The position numbers and the translations under genes are program-made. A model generated the notes under the pieces. It did not search any database and was not told where the DNA came from. It saw only the letters and a list, made by a program, of their open reading frames with translations. Shown here in pieces: positions 63,420 through 64,000 of a stretch of DNA of 64,000 nt; position 1 is the stretch's first letter; each line of letters starts with the position of its first letter. Origin of the DNA: Pteria penguin (Eukaryota; Mollusca; Bivalvia; Pterioida; Pteriidae); assembly GCA_035048485.1 (NCBI GenBank), contig CM068588.1, forward strand, positions 26,625,118 through 26,689,117, read 5' to 3'.

Positions 63420-64000
63420 TTACGCTCTGAGATCTATATATTTTATCAGATCGTCTGATAGACCAGGCACTTTCTTTACTCCATGAGGTAGATTATCACT
63501 GGCAAGTAGCGAATCTCGTATTTCACACCGACAGAGATGTTTAAGAGAACATGGGTATTTCCAGTGTTGCTCGGGGATGATCCTTTTCGCAGAATCTTTA
63601 ACATAATAGACACGGTCAGAATCCTCTTTCTGGGCATCCGCAAAAGTTTCTCCTTTGAAACACAAGACTATATTCCGCACTACACGCATGCAGTATAAAA
63701 GACATTCCAAGACGATTTCTTTCGGCGCTTCCATAATGGAAAGTCCAGCTCCTTCCATGACATCAACTGCACCAAGTGTTGCAAGAAGTTGTTCCAATGT
63801 TTTCCCAAGGGGGGATATACCGTGCCTTAATAAAATAAGGACTACCTCCGGCTTAAGACTCTCGCAGGCAAGTGAAATGCTTTGGGAGCCAATATGGGTA
63901 TCTATTGCTGTGCTCTGAGACATAAGTAAAGTTGGATGACCGATAGGTATATCCAGATAATAACAATAATCGGCATTGATCAATTGTTTATAAACTATTC
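63420..64000 (-). CDS. Ankyrin-repeat/SOCS-box protein, 3' exon (partial, runs off right edge)
   Basis: ASB-type proteins bind substrates through ankyrin repeats and recruit Elongin B/C and CUL5 through a C-terminal SOCS box. The frame is open from the window edge to a TAA at 63420-63422, giving about 193 codons. An ankyrin-like segment is visible (SISLACESLKPEVVLILLRHG). The C-terminus has a textbook BC box, SLKHLCRCEIRDSLL, followed by VPGLSDDLIKYI, a plausible Cul box. No internal methionine is needed as a start because the frame continues in from beyond position 64000. The subfamily is not resolved. Confidence 0.86.
   Translation of the reverse strand, partial: IVYKQLINADYCYYLDIPIGHPTLLMSQSTAIDTHIGSQSISLACESLKPEVVLILLRHGISPLGKTLEQLLATLGAVDVMEGAGLSIMEAPKEIVLECLLYCMRVVRNIVLCFKGETFADAQKEDSDRVYYVKDSAKRIIPEQHWKYPCSLKHLCRCEIRDSLLASDNLPHGVKKVPGLSDDLIKYIDLRA

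Overview
This is a eukaryotic genomic window, most likely from a bivalve mollusc. It is AT-rich, its genes are split by introns with GT/AG splice sites, and large stretches hold no gene. It also carries repeat types common in bivalve genomes: tRNA-derived SINEs with (ATCA)n or (ACCA)n tails, poly-G MITE-like elements starting GTGGCGGAT, and interspersed repeats full of TGACCTTGACC. The species cannot be fixed from the sequence alone.

Five protein-coding genes can be supported. (1) The first coding exon of synapsin lies at about 5.1-5.4 kb (- strand), and the rest runs off the left edge. (2) NDUFA5, a complex I accessory subunit, is at 32.86-36.05 kb (+), with four exons whose reading frame is continuous; its first short exon is unresolved. 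(3) GTF3C6, the small TFIIIC subunit, is at 39.45-48.01 kb (-). I rebuilt it from five short exons, most of them hidden inside longer frames. (4) A Kelch-like (BTB-BACK-Kelch) gene has its whole coding region in one exon at 53.15-54.91 kb (+). (5) The 3' exon of an ankyrin/SOCS-box protein is at 63.42-64.0 kb (-) and runs off the right edge.

Layout. 1-5 kb is synapsin intron 1 with interspersed repeats. 5.4-17 kb is gene-free and contains small repeats and one foldback-like insertion. 17-28 kb is a dense cluster of five unrelated minisatellites (about 33, 54, 42, 40 and 17 bp units). Two of these arrays are interrupted by copies of the same SINE family, and a complex nested inverted-repeat structure rich in TGACGTCA lies at 23.6-24.7 kb. 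28-32.8 kb holds interspersed repeats and a long inverted duplication just upstream of NDUFA5 exon 2. 36-48 kb holds GTF3C6; its intron 1 carries a 1.9-kb GC-rich insert bounded by inverted repeats of about 107 bp. 48-53 kb holds nested inverted-repeat elements, a SINE and a broken mariner transposase just before the Kelch-like gene. 55-63.4 kb is intergenic, with microsatellites, MITEs and two striking hairpins.

The five genes do not form a pathway. The Kelch-like and SOCS-box proteins would both be substrate adaptors for cullin-RING ubiquitin ligases (CUL3 and CUL5 types). I found no prokaryote-like system, CRISPR array or clear functional RNA gene. The most unusual material is the structured repeat DNA. 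Everything here was read by eye; identities and repeat counts are approximate.
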